From positions 248,001 to 312,000 of the forward strand of contig NZ_BOOC01000005.1 of the NCBI RefSeq assembly GCF_016863035.1: a DNA stretch of 64,000 nt, given 5' to 3'. Under the pieces are notes generated by a model. That model saw nothing but the letters and a program-made list of their open reading frames with translations. It did no database searches and was not told where the DNA came from. How positions within the stretch are numbered: the first letter of the stretch is position 1; every line of letters begins with the position of its first letter. Shown in pieces: positions 34,000 through 42,548 of the stretch. A program made the position numbers and the translations under genes. Origin of the DNA: Microbispora corallina. Lineage in GTDB: Bacteria; Actinomycetota; Actinomycetes; Streptosporangiales; Streptosporangiaceae.

Positions 34000-34481
34000 T
34001 CATGGCCTCCTCGTGCCGGTGACGGCTGGTCCGGGCGTGAGGAGAGACGCGCCTGGATGGACGCGGTGAGCACACGGCCCTCCGCGTCCCGGTCGAGCTT
34101 GCGCCGCCGGAGCAGGTCGTGGACGCCCTGACGCGTGATGCCGAGCATCGCCGCGGCGACCGACACCGGCACCGCCGGTCCGGCCGGGTGACCGGCGCGC
34201 CGGGCGACGGCCCTGCCCAGGGGCGTCCCCCACCACTCGGCGGGCGGGTCGAACGGCCCGTCGCCGGGGTAGAGCACGCTCACCAGGCGGATCGCCAGGT
34301 ACGCGGCCGCCCGGTCGTCCTCGCCGAGCAGCACGTCCGCCCACTCATGACTCTTGTCCGCCAGGCGTTCGCGCAGCCGCTCGCCCTCGTTCCCCTCGAA
34401 GAGGATGTCCAGGGGGTCGAGGACCCTGCCGCCGACGAGCCGCCGCAGGTCCTCGGCCAGAGCACGCCGGTCGTCCGTCAC
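33996..34481 (-). CDS. Small helix-turn-helix protein
   Basis: 161 residues. The N-terminal two thirds are helical (ALAEDLRRLVGGRVLDPLDI, ERLRERLADKSHEWADVLLG). The last 45 residues look like an excisionase/MerR-type DNA-binding helix-turn-helix: VSVAAAMLGITRQGVHDLLR, then RRKLDRDAEGRVL. GTG start with GAGGAG six bases upstream. The promoter region holds two nested dyads and this gene is coupled to an aldo/keto reductase, so it is probably the autorepressor of a two-gene operon. No named family is certain. Confidence 0.72.
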   Translation of the reverse strand: MTDDRRALAEDLRRLVGGRVLDPLDILFEGNEGERLRERLADKSHEWADVLLGEDDRAAAYLAIRLVSVLYPGDGPFDPPAEWWGTPLGRAVARRAGHPAGPAVPVSVAAAMLGITRQGVHDLLRRRKLDRDAEGRVLTASIQARLSSRPDQPSPARGGHE

Positions 34482-34493
34482 ACGAATCTCCTC

Positions 34494-34537
34494 TACTTGA
34501 CGTCCACTATCAAGTACTTGTCGCTGTGCGTCAAGCA
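34494..34537 (-). promoter_or_regulatory. Promoter with nested ACTTG dyads
   Basis: Minus-strand TTGACG (34529-34534) and GATAGT (34506-34511) are 17 bases apart. TACTTGA/TCAAGTA (34494-34516, nine-base spacer) is a perfect dyad overlapping the 10-base palindrome CAAGTACTTG (34511-34520), and a third weaker arm pair extends to 34537. The sites cover -10 and spacer. Confidence 0.65.
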
Positions 34538-34579
34538 TCCTCGGCGGCGACGGGTGCTCGCGGGTGTACCGGCCGGGTC

Positions 34580-35515
34580 TCAGGGGCCCGTCAGGCGGCG
34601 CTCCCCCTTCGTCGTAATGACGTAGACCTGCCAGTTGTAGTAGGCGTAGTAGTTCCTGATGTCCCGCTTCATCTGGCCGGCGTGCCGCAGCACCGCGTCG
34701 ACGTACGCCTGGGAGTGGTTGTAGGCGTACAGCGCGCGCCGGTAGTCGCGCGGCGCGCCCGACGCGTGGAGGTAGTTGGCCGCGGCGAGCAGGGCGTCGC
34801 GGGTGTCCTCGATGTCGCCGCCCATGCCGTAGGCGCGCCAGGTGCCCGGCATGAACTGCATCGGCCCCTTGGCCCCCGTGTAGCTCGGCGACCGGACCCG
34901 GCCGAACTTCGTCTCGACGAACATCACCGCCGCCAGCACCTCCCACTCGACGCCGAACCGGCGCTCGGCGCGCCGGAAGTCGGCGAGCAGGACGTCGGCC
35001 GATTCCGGCGCCTCGACCCGCATCGTGACCGGCCCGCTGACGGGCCGGGCGAGGGAGATCAGCCCGCGGATCGCCGTGACGTCGTCCCGCGCCTTCCCGG
35101 CCAGGTCCTTCGGCAGCCTGGCGTACGTCCGCGACGCGATCGTGGGGTTGCGGGCGAGGTAGCGGTAGGCGCGCTGCTCGTGCAGGGCCAGCAGGACCAC
35201 CGGCTCGGGGGCCTCTCCCTTGGCGGGGTTCCCGTCATTCCTCCAGTCGTCGATCGCCCGCCGGAGCCGGGCGTCGGTGTCCTCGAGGTCGTCCGCGAGC
35301 CGTGCCGGGTCCGCGGGGATCGCCGCGTCCGGCGCCGGCGCCTTCTGACCGGGGGACGGCGGCTGCGTGCTCGGCACTGCCGCCGGCGAACGGGCCGCGG
35401 CGGTGTCCGGCGGGCCCGCGCAGCCGGTGACCGACAGGGCGAGCGCGGCCACCAGCGCGGCGCCCCGCCTCCCGGGAGTCGCCCGGGCGGTCGGCCCGGC
35501 GTGGAGATCCTTCAT
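34580..35515 (-). CDS. Lytic murein transglycosylase lipoprotein
   Basis: 311 residues. Lipoprotein signal: ALVAALALSVTGCAG, with the lipobox VTGC and C32 as the lipidated residue. A Pro/Ala-rich spacer leads to an SLT/MltB-type domain from about 185: FGVEWEVLAAVMFVETKFGR with the catalytic glutamate, GAKGPMQFMPGTWRAYG and ALYAYNHSQAYVDAVL. It would cut peptidoglycan outside the membrane. TACGTT ends seven bases before the ATG with no good ribosome site, so the mRNA is probably leaderless. Lipid attachment would need Lgt, encoded later in the window. Confidence 0.87.
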   Translation of the reverse strand: MKDLHAGPTARATPGRRGAALVAALALSVTGCAGPPDTAAARSPAAVPSTQPPSPGQKAPAPDAAIPADPARLADDLEDTDARLRRAIDDWRNDGNPAKGEAPEPVVLLALHEQRAYRYLARNPTIASRTYARLPKDLAGKARDDVTAIRGLISLARPVSGPVTMRVEAPESADVLLADFRRAERRFGVEWEVLAAVMFVETKFGRVRSPSYTGAKGPMQFMPGTWRAYGMGGDIEDTRDALLAAANYLHASGAPRDYRRALYAYNHSQAYVDAVLRHAGQMKRDIRNYYAYYNWQVYVITTKGERRLTGP

Positions 35516-35556
35516 CGACCCCAACGTATGCCCCCCGCCGTACGCCCACGCCCCGT

Positions 35557-36048
35557 TCACCCAAGGACCGCGCGCCGGGAGGAGCGGCGTACGGCGGCCA
35601 GGACGCACAGGGCGGCGAGCGTGGCGGCGACGTTCGCCGTCAGGAAGAAGGCCACGCCGAGGGACCCGCCCCAGGTGTCGAGACAGGTCCGGTCGACGGC
35701 CATGTCGACCGCGAAGGCGACGGGCCCCGTGCCGTACGCGGCCAGCAGCAGCGCGGCCACCGCCCGCGGCACGACCACGCCGATCCGCGGACGTCCGAGC
35801 CGGAGGGAGACCAGATGGGTGAGGAACGCGAGGACCAGCCCGGGCAGGCCGGCGAACCAGAGCGGCGGCACCCGGACGAGGACCTCTCCCAGCACCGGTC
35901 CCGCCGTCATGTAGGCGTCCCAGCCGGGGCAGACGGCCGGGATGTCCATGGGACCGAAGAAGGAGTGGTCCAGGAAGAGCAGGCGCGCGGCCCCGGCCGA
36001 CGACACGATCAGGGCGGCGGCCCACCACCAACGTGATCTCCACGACAC
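35557..36048 (-). CDS. Small membrane protein, about four helices
   Basis: 163 residues with hydrophobic helices near 7-25, 55-80, 85-110 and 130-150. It has a few cysteines (PAVCPGWDAY, DRTCLDTW) in outside loops. Not recognised. GTG start; TACGGT ends eight bases before it, so probably leaderless. It sits between the transglycosylase and LysR genes, all on the minus strand but apparently separate transcripts. Confidence 0.65.
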   Translation of the reverse strand: MSWRSRWWWAAALIVSSAGAARLLFLDHSFFGPMDIPAVCPGWDAYMTAGPVLGEVLVRVPPLWFAGLPGLVLAFLTHLVSLRLGRPRIGVVVPRAVAALLLAAYGTGPVAFAVDMAVDRTCLDTWGGSLGVAFFLTANVAATLAALCVLAAVRRSSRRAVLG

Positions 36049-36071
36049 GAGCCGACACCGTACCGGGCGAT

Positions 36072-37088
36072 CTACCGGGCCAGGAACTCGACGGTGGAGG
36101 CGCGGAGCGCGGACACGAACGCGGCGACGGCGGGATGGGCGGCGGCGCCCCGCCGGTAGGCGACGCGGGTCCGCCGGCGGGTGGGCAGCGGGACGAGGCG
36201 GACGCCGGCCGGCGGCTCCGCGGCGGCCAACTGGGGGACGAGCGACACGCCCTGACCGGCGGCGACCAGGGCGAGCACGGTGGCGAAGTCGTCGGCGTGG
36301 TGACGCGCCCTGGGCGTGTAACCGGCGGCCCGGCAGACCTGGAGCATGACGTCGTGACACAGGGTGCCGGGGCTGGCCATGATCCAGCCGGCGTCCCGCA
36401 CGCGAACCAGCGGGTCGCCGTCCCAGCCCGTCGCGGCACCGGCGGAAGCAGCCGCCGACGCACCCGCCGACGCAGCCGCCGAAGCGCCCGGGGCCGCGGA
36501 CCCGGCGGCGGCCGGCTGTGGCTCGGCAGGCGGCCGCGGTTCGGCGGGCGGCATGGCCGCCGGCAGGGCGAGGAAGACGGTCTCGTCCAGCAGCGGTGCA
36601 GTGTCGAGCGCCGGGTCCGGGTCGACGGGCACCACGTCGTAGTCGTGGAGCAGCCCGACGTCGAGCCGCCGCTCACGCAGGGCGGCCGGCACCGCCACCG
36701 GGTCAAGCTCGGTCACCATCAGTTCCAGCCCGGGATGCCGCCGTCCCAGCTCAACCAGCGCCGCGGGCAGGAGCGTGCGCACCGCGGTCGGGAAGGCGCC
36801 GATGCGCAGCGGCCCGGTCAGCCCTGTGGCCATCGCGGCGAGCGCGGCCGACGTCCGTTCCAGGGCGGCGAGCACCGTCTCGGCGTGCTCGACGAGGAGC
36901 CGGCCTGCCGGGGTGAAGGCCACCCGCCGCCCGGTGCGTTCGAGCAGCGCGACGCCCGCCTCCCGTTCGAGCAGGGACAGCTGCTGGGAGACCGCCGACG
37001 GCGTGTAGGTGTGCGCCTTCGCGACCGCGGCGATCGTGCCGAGATGCGACAGGTCGCACAGCAGCCGGAGACGGCGCACGTCGAGCAT
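36072..37088 (-). CDS. LysR family transcriptional regulator
   Basis: 338 residues. N-terminal winged helix: LDVRRLRLLCDLSHLGTIAA, then TPSAVSQQLSLLEREAGVAL and RTGRRVAFTPAG. The effector domain follows, with GLTGPLRIGAFPTAVRTLLP and GQGVSLVPQLAA. An Ala/Ser/Gly-rich low-complexity insert (APGASAAASAGASAAASAG, about residues 198-218) lies in the hinge-crossing part of the effector domain, where relatives usually have none. Divergent from a DapA-family gene with a dyad between them, so that gene is its likely target. Confidence 0.9.
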   Translation of the reverse strand: MLDVRRLRLLCDLSHLGTIAAVAKAHTYTPSAVSQQLSLLEREAGVALLERTGRRVAFTPAGRLLVEHAETVLAALERTSAALAAMATGLTGPLRIGAFPTAVRTLLPAALVELGRRHPGLELMVTELDPVAVPAALRERRLDVGLLHDYDVVPVDPDPALDTAPLLDETVFLALPAAMPPAEPRPPAEPQPAAAGSAAPGASAAASAGASAAASAGAATGWDGDPLVRVRDAGWIMASPGTLCHDVMLQVCRAAGYTPRARHHADDFATVLALVAAGQGVSLVPQLAAAEPPAGVRLVPLPTRRRTRVAYRRGAAAHPAVAAFVSALRASTVEFLAR

Positions 37089-37117
37089 CAGAACAGCTTA
37101 CGGTTCTGTTCAGGAAC
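37089..37117. promoter_or_regulatory. LysR-type operator
   Basis: CAGAAC and GTTCTG (37089-37108, eight-base spacer) form a perfect dyad, followed directly by GTTCAGGAAC (37108-37117). The first arm touches the LysR start codon, the second lies upstream of the DapA-family gene; two sites on one face fit LysR regulation. Confidence 0.6.
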
Positions 37118-37159
37118 GTGAAATGGACCTAACCGGTCGCGCTGCCCGACGCTGGCCCC

Positions 37160-38059
37160 ATGATGCTCACCGGTCTGTACGTGCCCCTGGTCACCCCGTT
37201 CGACGACGAGGGAGAGGTCGCCCTCACCGCGCTGGAGGCGCTGGCGCACGACGCGCTCGACGGCGGCGCGGCGGGCGTCGTCGCCCTCGGCACCACGGCG
37301 GAACCCTCGTCGCTCAGCTCCGGGGAACGGCGGGCCGTCGTCGACGTGGTCGCCGGAGTCTGCCGTGCGCGCTCGGCCCGGCTGCTGGTCGGCGCCGGGA
37401 CGGCGGAGGCGCTGACCGCCCTGCGCGGCCATCCCGAGGTGACCGCCGCCCTCACGCTCGTGCCGCCGTTCGTGCGGCCCGGCGAGGACGGCGTGGTGGC
37501 GTATCTCACGTCGCTCGCCGCGGTCAGCCCGGTGCCCCTCGTGGTCTACCACGTCCCGTACCGGACCGGGCAGCGCCTGTCGCCCGGCGCCGTCCTGCGG
37601 CTGGCCGCCGTCCCCGGCGTCGCGGGGATGAAGTACGCCGTCGGGGGCATCGACGCGGACACCGTCGGGCTCCTCGCCGACCTGCCGCCCGGCTTCGCGC
37701 TGCTGGGCGGCGACGACGTGGTCGTCTCACCCTTGCTGGCACTCGGCGCGCACGGCGGCGTCCTCGCCTCGGCACACCTGCGCACCGCGGAGTTCGCCGA
37801 ACTGATCGACGCGTGGCGCGCGGGCGACGCCGTACGCGCCCGGCCGCTCGGCCACCGCCTCGCCGCCCTGTCGGCGGCGCTGTTCGCCGAGCCCAACCCC
37901 GCCGTCGTCAAGGCCGTCCTGCACGCGCAGGGGCGCATCCCGACCCCCGCCGTACGGCTGCCGCTCCTGCCCGCCGGTCCCGGCGCGGTGCGGTCGGCGC
38001 TGCGGCATGCCGGCCACGACGTCGAGCCGCCGGTGGCGGCCGGGCGAGGGAGGGCGTGA
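37160..38059 (+). CDS. Dihydrodipicolinate synthase family aldolase
   Basis: 299-residue class I aldolase of the DapA/NanA group. The Schiff-base lysine is in VAGMKYAVGG, the tyrosine in PLVVYHVPYRTG, and the T-T pair in LGTTAEPSSLSSGERR. The carboxylate loop is kept, but the protein diverges from lysine-pathway DapA and has no lysine genes nearby, so a catabolic 2-keto-acid aldolase or lyase is more likely. Controlled by the divergent LysR gene by context. The ribosome site is weak. Confidence 0.87.
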   Translation: MMLTGLYVPLVTPFDDEGEVALTALEALAHDALDGGAAGVVALGTTAEPSSLSSGERRAVVDVVAGVCRARSARLLVGAGTAEALTALRGHPEVTAALTLVPPFVRPGEDGVVAYLTSLAAVSPVPLVVYHVPYRTGQRLSPGAVLRLAAVPGVAGMKYAVGGIDADTVGLLADLPPGFALLGGDDVVVSPLLALGAHGGVLASAHLRTAEFAELIDAWRAGDAVRARPLGHRLAALSAALFAEPNPAVVKAVLHAQGRIPTPAVRLPLLPAGPGAVRSALRHAGHDVEPPVAAGRGRA

Positions 38060-38127
38060 GGCCACGCCTCATCAGGGTACTGACGGTGCCCTGCGCGGCC
38101 GGCCCCGACATGGGCGTTCCCGGGCGA

Positions 38128-38149
38128 TAGGGTACGGCTGGTACGTACC
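38128..38149 (+). promoter_or_regulatory. Promoter/palindrome of a tetR gene
   Basis: TAGGGT (38128-38133) is followed by the perfect ten-base palindrome GGTACGTACC (38140-38149), close to the start of the TetR gene. It would suit autoregulation. Confidence 0.45.
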
Positions 38150-38162
38150 TGGGGAGGGCGAC

Positions 38163-38768
38163 ATGGCCGACGCGGCGAGGCCCGGGCCGGCCAGGCGCCG
38201 GGGGGCCGCGCTGGAACAGGCGATCCTCCGCGCGGCGGCCGACGAGCTCGCCGAGTCCGGCTACGCGGGGCTGACGATGGACCGGGTGGCCAGGCGGGCA
38301 GGGACCAACAAGAACGCCATCTACCGGCGCTGGCCCAACCGCGCGGCCCTCGGCGTCGCCGCCTACCGGCAGCTGGTCGAGGCGGAGTCGGAGCCGCCCG
38401 ACACCGGCGACCTGCGTGGCGACGTGCTGGAGCTGCTGCGCCGCGCCAACCGCACCTGGTCCTCGCCGTACGGCGAGATCCTGCGCGCCCTGCTGGCCGG
38501 GGCCGCCGACGACCCCGAACTGCTGGCCCAGGTGCAGGAGAGCTCCCGGGACGGCGGCAGCGGCATGTGGCTGAAGCTGCTGGGGCGGGCCGTGGCCCGG
38601 GGCGAGGCGTCGCCGGACGCCCTGCATCCGCGCGTCGCCACCGCGGCCATCGCGCTGCTGCGCAACGAGTACCTCACCCGCGGGGTCCCGACCGCGCCCG
38701 ACGGCGTCATCGTCGAGATCGTCGACGAGGTGTACCTCCCCCTCATCCGCGGCCGCGCCCGCCCATAG
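38163..38768 (+). CDS. TetR family transcriptional regulator
   Basis: 201 residues. Helix-turn-helix at about 15-62: ALEQAILRAAADELAESGYA, then LTMDRVARRAGTNKNAIYRRW, then the TetR_C-type ligand domain (GDVLELLRRANRTWSSPYGE). GGGGAGG in front of the ATG at 38163. No obvious target next to it apart from its own palindrome; the DapA-family gene upstream ends about 100 bases away. Confidence 0.88.
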   Translation: MADAARPGPARRRGAALEQAILRAAADELAESGYAGLTMDRVARRAGTNKNAIYRRWPNRAALGVAAYRQLVEAESEPPDTGDLRGDVLELLRRANRTWSSPYGEILRALLAGAADDPELLAQVQESSRDGGSGMWLKLLGRAVARGEASPDALHPRVATAAIALLRNEYLTRGVPTAPDGVIVEIVDEVYLPLIRGRARP

Positions 38769-38798
38769 GCGCCCCCGAGCCGGACCGACGGCGACCGG

Positions 38799-39215
38799 TT
38801 ACACGGATACGAGGCGGACCGCCTTGCCGCACAGCCGGTTCATGTCGTCCTCGTCGGAGGTGAGGACGACGACAGGGTGGGTGGAGCGGAGAGCAGTGGC
38901 GGCCACGACGGCGTCGATCGCGTATTTATGGCCATGAAGACCGCTGGCCCGGAGCAGGTCCAGCGCGTGGATGGAGAGCTCCTCGGTCACGGGCTCGACA
39001 CGCAGGCGGGAGAGGTGCCAACGCAGCCGATCGTTCGCGATCCGGCCGTCGAACGCCTCTATGGGGGTCAATGCGCTGATGGCGACCCGGAAGTCGTTGT
39101 TCTGCGCCTCTCTGAGGATCGCCGTCACCCGCTGGTCGGCCGCACACCACTTCGACAGTCCCTGGGAGTCCAGGATCACCGTCCCCGCGCTCAGCTTGCT
39201 TCGTGCGCGCGCCAT
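38799..39215 (-). CDS. PIN-domain toxin (VapC-like)
   Basis: 138-residue PIN-fold ribonuclease. The four acidic active-site residues are at D16 (VILDSQGLSKW), E53 (LTPIEAF), D101 (YAIDAVVAATAL) and D121/D123 (TSDEDDM). AGGAGG is seven bases before the ATG, and the first 25 bases overlap the antitoxin gene, so translation is coupled. By family it would cut tRNA or rRNA; target unknown. Confidence 0.88.
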   Translation of the reverse strand: MARARSKLSAGTVILDSQGLSKWCAADQRVTAILREAQNNDFRVAISALTPIEAFDGRIANDRLRWHLSRLRVEPVTEELSIHALDLLRASGLHGHKYAIDAVVAATALRSTHPVVVLTSDEDDMNRLCGKAVRLVSV

Positions 39216-39502
39216 CCTCGGTCCTCCTGCAGTTCCGGGGCGGACTTCACGCTACGGAACAGTTCCTGGGCCTCTTCCTTGAGAGACTGCGGGATGGGGC
39301 CGCTCTCGTTCTCGTTCGCCTGCAGGGCCTCCTCCAGCAGGTCCCGCTCGATCTGGCGCTCCACAGCGGCGTCGACGTAGGCGGAGAACCCGCGCGCGCC
39401 GACGCGCTCCTTGATGGCGCGGATGTTGCCGGCCCGCAAGGAGACACTGACCTTGGCCGCAGGGCCCTCCCCCGGGGGGAAGGGTCCTTCAGGGACACTC
39501 AT
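39191..39502 (-). CDS. Ribbon-helix-helix antitoxin
   Basis: 103 residues with a CopG-like ribbon-helix-helix in KVSVSLRAGNIRAIKERVGA followed by RGFSAYVDAAVERQIERDLL, and an acidic, flexible C-terminal part that would wrap around the PIN toxin. It lies upstream of and overlaps the toxin gene. Probably leaderless: TAAACT ends six bases before the ATG. A dyad over the promoter suggests toxin-antitoxin autoregulation. Confidence 0.85.
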   Translation of the reverse strand: MSVPEGPFPPGEGPAAKVSVSLRAGNIRAIKERVGARGFSAYVDAAVERQIERDLLEEALQANENESGPIPQSLKEEAQELFRSVKSAPELQEDRGWRAHEAS

Positions 39503-39508
39503 GCAGCC

Positions 39509-39532
39509 AGTTTACTACTCCTAGTGGCAAAC
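39509..39532 (-). promoter_or_regulatory. Toxin-antitoxin promoter and dyad
   Basis: Minus-strand -10 box TAAACT (39509-39514). The 23 bases from 39510 to 39532 form an imperfect inverted repeat (GTTT...AAAC outer arms, ACT...AGT inner) with 8 of 11 matches, over the promoter. Confidence 0.5.
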
Positions 39533-39998
39533 CGCCGTCGAATCCTCGTCTCGGTGTGCCTAACGCCAGGCGGGTCCGGTCTTCGCCTCCGCCGACCGCC
39601 TGTGGGTGCGGTTCACACCGCGCCGCCGCACGCGTACAGGCCGTCCCGCGGAGCCGTCCGACGCTCGTAGGCGAAACCTCGACGGCCCGCGTTCCAACAA
39701 TCTCTGCCATAACCAAGCGCAACCGAACGTACGCGCAGGTCTGAAACATTCATGGCCGACGACGGCCGACATGCGCGTTTCCGCTGCACGCCAGTTCAGG
39801 AATGTTCACACATCACCTTTCCCGCCTGACCATGTCTTGACAGTCCCCAAGTGCTCTGACATTTTCAAACGGCTTCCAACAGAAAGCGTGACGAACGGTA
39901 TCGAGCCGAGCATGCCGGGGCCAACTGCCCCGAATCCAGCAGGGCCGGTGAACCGCCCGTCACTCATCCCCCCACACGGACACCCCCGGAGGTCCGGC
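39533..39998 (+). other. Intergenic region with GH59 promoter
   Basis: About 470 bases without a convincing gene. TTGACA (39837-39842) is followed 17 bases later by CATTTT (39860-39865), the best promoter in the stretch; it would give a leader of about 125 bases ahead of the GH59 gene. Composition is AT-richer than the flanking genes. Confidence 0.5.
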
Positions 39999-42416
39999 AT
40001 GCGCAAACGTCGACCAGTCGGCGACAGAAAATGGGTCCGCATCATAATGGCGACGGTCGCGGCGGCCGTGACCGGCGCCGGCGCCGTGGTGATGACCGCG
40101 CCGGCGGCCCAGGCGGCCACGACGACCATCTCGGTGAACGGTGGCTCAACGGGACGCACGTTCGACGGGGTGGGGGCGATCAGCGGCGGCGGCGGCAACT
40201 CCCGGCTGCTCATCGACTACCCGGAGACGCAGCGCTCACAGATCCTGGACTACCTGTTCAAGCCCGGGTACGGCGCGGCGGTGCAGTTGCTGAAACTGGA
40301 GATCGGCGGTGACGCCAACTCCACCGACGGCTCCGAGCCCAGCATCGAGCACGCCCGCGGCGACATCAACTGCAACGTGGGCTACGAGTTCTGGCTGGGC
40401 GAGCAGGCGGTGGCGCGCAACCCGAACATCAAGCTGATCGCGCTGCCGTGGACCGCGCCGGGCTGGATCGGCGGTGGGAACTTCTGGTCCCAGGACATGA
40501 TCAACTACGACATCTCCTGGCTCAACTGCGCCAAGCAGCACGGCCTGACGATCAGCTACATCGGCGGCTGGAACGAGCGCGGGCACAACAAGAGCTGGTA
40601 CGAGAGCCTCCGGTCGGCCCTCAACTCCAACGGCTACGGCAGCGTCCAGATCATCAGTGACGACAGCTTCGGCCTGTCCACCGCGGACGACATGCAGAGC
40701 GACCCGGCGTTCAAGGCCGCGGTCGGCGTGGTCGGGGCGCACTACCTGTGCGGCTACCTGGGCGACGCCACCTCGTGTCCGTCCAGTGCGAACGCGGTGG
40801 CCACCGGCAAGCCGATCTGGAACAGCGAGTTCGGGTCGCAGGACTACATCAGCGGCTCGGCCCCCTACATCCGCAGCATCACCCGCGGATACCTCGACGG
40901 CCAGCTGACGGGCTTCGTCAACTGGCCGCTGGTGGCCGCGCTCTACCCGAACCTGCCCTTCAACACCACCGCCCTGGCGGTCGCCAACTCGCCGTGGTCG
41001 GGCGCCTACCAGCTGGGCCGCAGCCTGTGGGCGAACGCCCAGGTCGCCCAGTTCACCCAGCCGGGCTGGCGATTCCTCACCGGCTCCGCGAGCGGATACC
41101 TCGGCGGTAACCGGAGCAACGGCAGCTACATCTCCCTGAAGTCCACGAACAACACCGACTACTCGACCATCTACGAGACCACCACGTCGACGACCACGCA
41201 GACCGTGAACGTCAGCGTGACAGGCGGGCTGAGCACCGGGACCGTGCACGTGTGGTCCACCAACCTCGGCTCGAACAACCCCGCCGACTGGTTCGTCAGG
41301 CAGCCGGACATCACCCCCAGCAACGGCTCCTACTCGCTCACCATGCAGCCGAACCGGATCTACTCGGTGACCACGACCACCGGCCAGGGCAAGGGCACGG
41401 AGGCCGGCCCGGCGAGCGCGCCGCTGGCTCTGCCGTACACCGACGACTTCGACGCCTACGCCTCCCGTACCGAGGCCAAGTACTTCTCCGACATGCAGGG
41501 ATCCTTCGAGGTCCGGCCCTGCGCCGCCGGCCGGGCCGGTCAGTGCCTGCAGCAGGTGACTCCCGCGCGTCCGATCGAATGGCAGGACGACAGCGACGCC
41601 TTCGGGCTGGTCGGCGACCCGTCGTGGAGCAACTACAAGGTCAGCGTGGACGTCGACTTCCAGCAGTCCGGCACCATCACGCTGCTCGGGCGGGCGAACA
41701 CGCAGCAGCGCCCGCAGAGTCACCAGGCCGCCTACCAGTTGCGGCTGAACAGCTCCGGAGCCTGGTCGATCGCCAAGAGCACCACGTCCGGCACGGTGAG
41801 CACCCTCACGTCGGGCACCCGGAGCTCGCTCGGGACCAACACGTGGCACACGATCTCGCTCAGCTTCTCGGGCAACCAGATCAGCGCCACCCTCGACGGC
41901 ACCGCGCTCGGCTCGGTGACGGACGGCTCCTACTTCACCGGGCAGGTCGGGCTCGGGGTGGTCGGCTACCAGACCGACATGTTCGACAACCTCTCCGTCA
42001 CCGCGACCAGCGGCGGAAACGGCGGCACCAGCGTCGGCCCCATCAGGGGCCAGGCCTCCGGCCGCTGCGTCGACGTCCCCAACTCGTCCCAGACCAACGG
42101 CACCCAGGTCGCGCTCTGGGACTGCAACAGCGGCGCCAACCAGACCTGGACCGCCACGTCGTCCAAGCAGCTGATGGTCTACGGCACCAAGTGCCTCGAC
42201 GCCTACGGACAGGGCACGGCTGACGGGACCCGGGTCGACATCTACGACTGCAACGGCGGCACCAACCAGCAGTGGACGCTCAACTCCGACGGCACGATCG
42301 TCGGGGTCGGCTCGAACAAGTGCCTGGACGCCTACGGCGGCGGCACCGCCAACGGCACGCAGCTGGTGATCTGGACGTGCAACGGCGGCGCGAACCAGAA
42401 GTGGTCGCGCAGCTGA
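39999..42416 (+). CDS. Secreted GH59 galactocerebrosidase-like hydrolase with ricin domain
   Basis: 805 residues, closely patterned on animal galactosylceramidase. Signal peptide to about residue 39 (cut after AQA). GH59 barrel: TFDGVGAISGGGGNSRLLID, SQILDYLFKPGYGAAVQLLK, LEIGGDANSTDGSEPS, with acid/base E193 in GGWNERGHNKSW and nucleophile E277 in PIWNSEFGSQDY. Next come the beta-sandwich (TTTGQGKGTEAGPASAPLAL) and lectin-like region. The last 130 residues are a ricin-type CBM13 with three QxW repeats (NQTW, NQQW, NQKW) that galactocerebrosidase lacks. Likely removes beta-galactose from outside glycans or glycolipids. GGAGG precedes the ATG. Confidence 0.92.
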   Translation: MRKRRPVGDRKWVRIIMATVAAAVTGAGAVVMTAPAAQAATTTISVNGGSTGRTFDGVGAISGGGGNSRLLIDYPETQRSQILDYLFKPGYGAAVQLLKLEIGGDANSTDGSEPSIEHARGDINCNVGYEFWLGEQAVARNPNIKLIALPWTAPGWIGGGNFWSQDMINYDISWLNCAKQHGLTISYIGGWNERGHNKSWYESLRSALNSNGYGSVQIISDDSFGLSTADDMQSDPAFKAAVGVVGAHYLCGYLGDATSCPSSANAVATGKPIWNSEFGSQDYISGSAPYIRSITRGYLDGQLTGFVNWPLVAALYPNLPFNTTALAVANSPWSGAYQLGRSLWANAQVAQFTQPGWRFLTGSASGYLGGNRSNGSYISLKSTNNTDYSTIYETTTSTTTQTVNVSVTGGLSTGTVHVWSTNLGSNNPADWFVRQPDITPSNGSYSLTMQPNRIYSVTTTTGQGKGTEAGPASAPLALPYTDDFDAYASRTEAKYFSDMQGSFEVRPCAAGRAGQCLQQVTPARPIEWQDDSDAFGLVGDPSWSNYKVSVDVDFQQSGTITLLGRANTQQRPQSHQAAYQLRLNSSGAWSIAKSTTSGTVSTLTSGTRSSLGTNTWHTISLSFSGNQISATLDGTALGSVTDGSYFTGQVGLGVVGYQTDMFDNLSVTATSGGNGGTSVGPIRGQASGRCVDVPNSSQTNGTQVALWDCNSGANQTWTATSSKQLMVYGTKCLDAYGQGTADGTRVDIYDCNGGTNQQWTLNSDGTIVGVGSNKCLDAYGGGTANGTQLVIWTCNGGANQKWSRS

Positions 42417-42430
42417 GCCGGCGGTGACAC

Positions 42431-42478
42431 CGGCCGGCCGGGTCCGCACCGCAGCCCGCGGCGCGACCCGGCCGGCCG
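42431..42478 (+). terminator. Strong hairpin after the GH59 gene
   Basis: A perfect 14-base stem (CGGCCGGCCGGGTC with GACCCGGCCGGCCG) and a 20-base loop begin 15 bases after the stop. Confidence 0.75.
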
Positions 42479-42548
42479 CTCCCGCCTCCGGCCGCTCCCG
42501 TCTTCCGCCGGAGCGGCTTCCGGCGATCCGCGCAGCGCGAGGGCGGGG

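Noticed and set aside
39540..39780. Small minus-strand genes upstream of the GH59 gene
   Set aside because: Open frames of 70-86 codons there are basic and motif-free, with no ribosome site; treated as non-coding.
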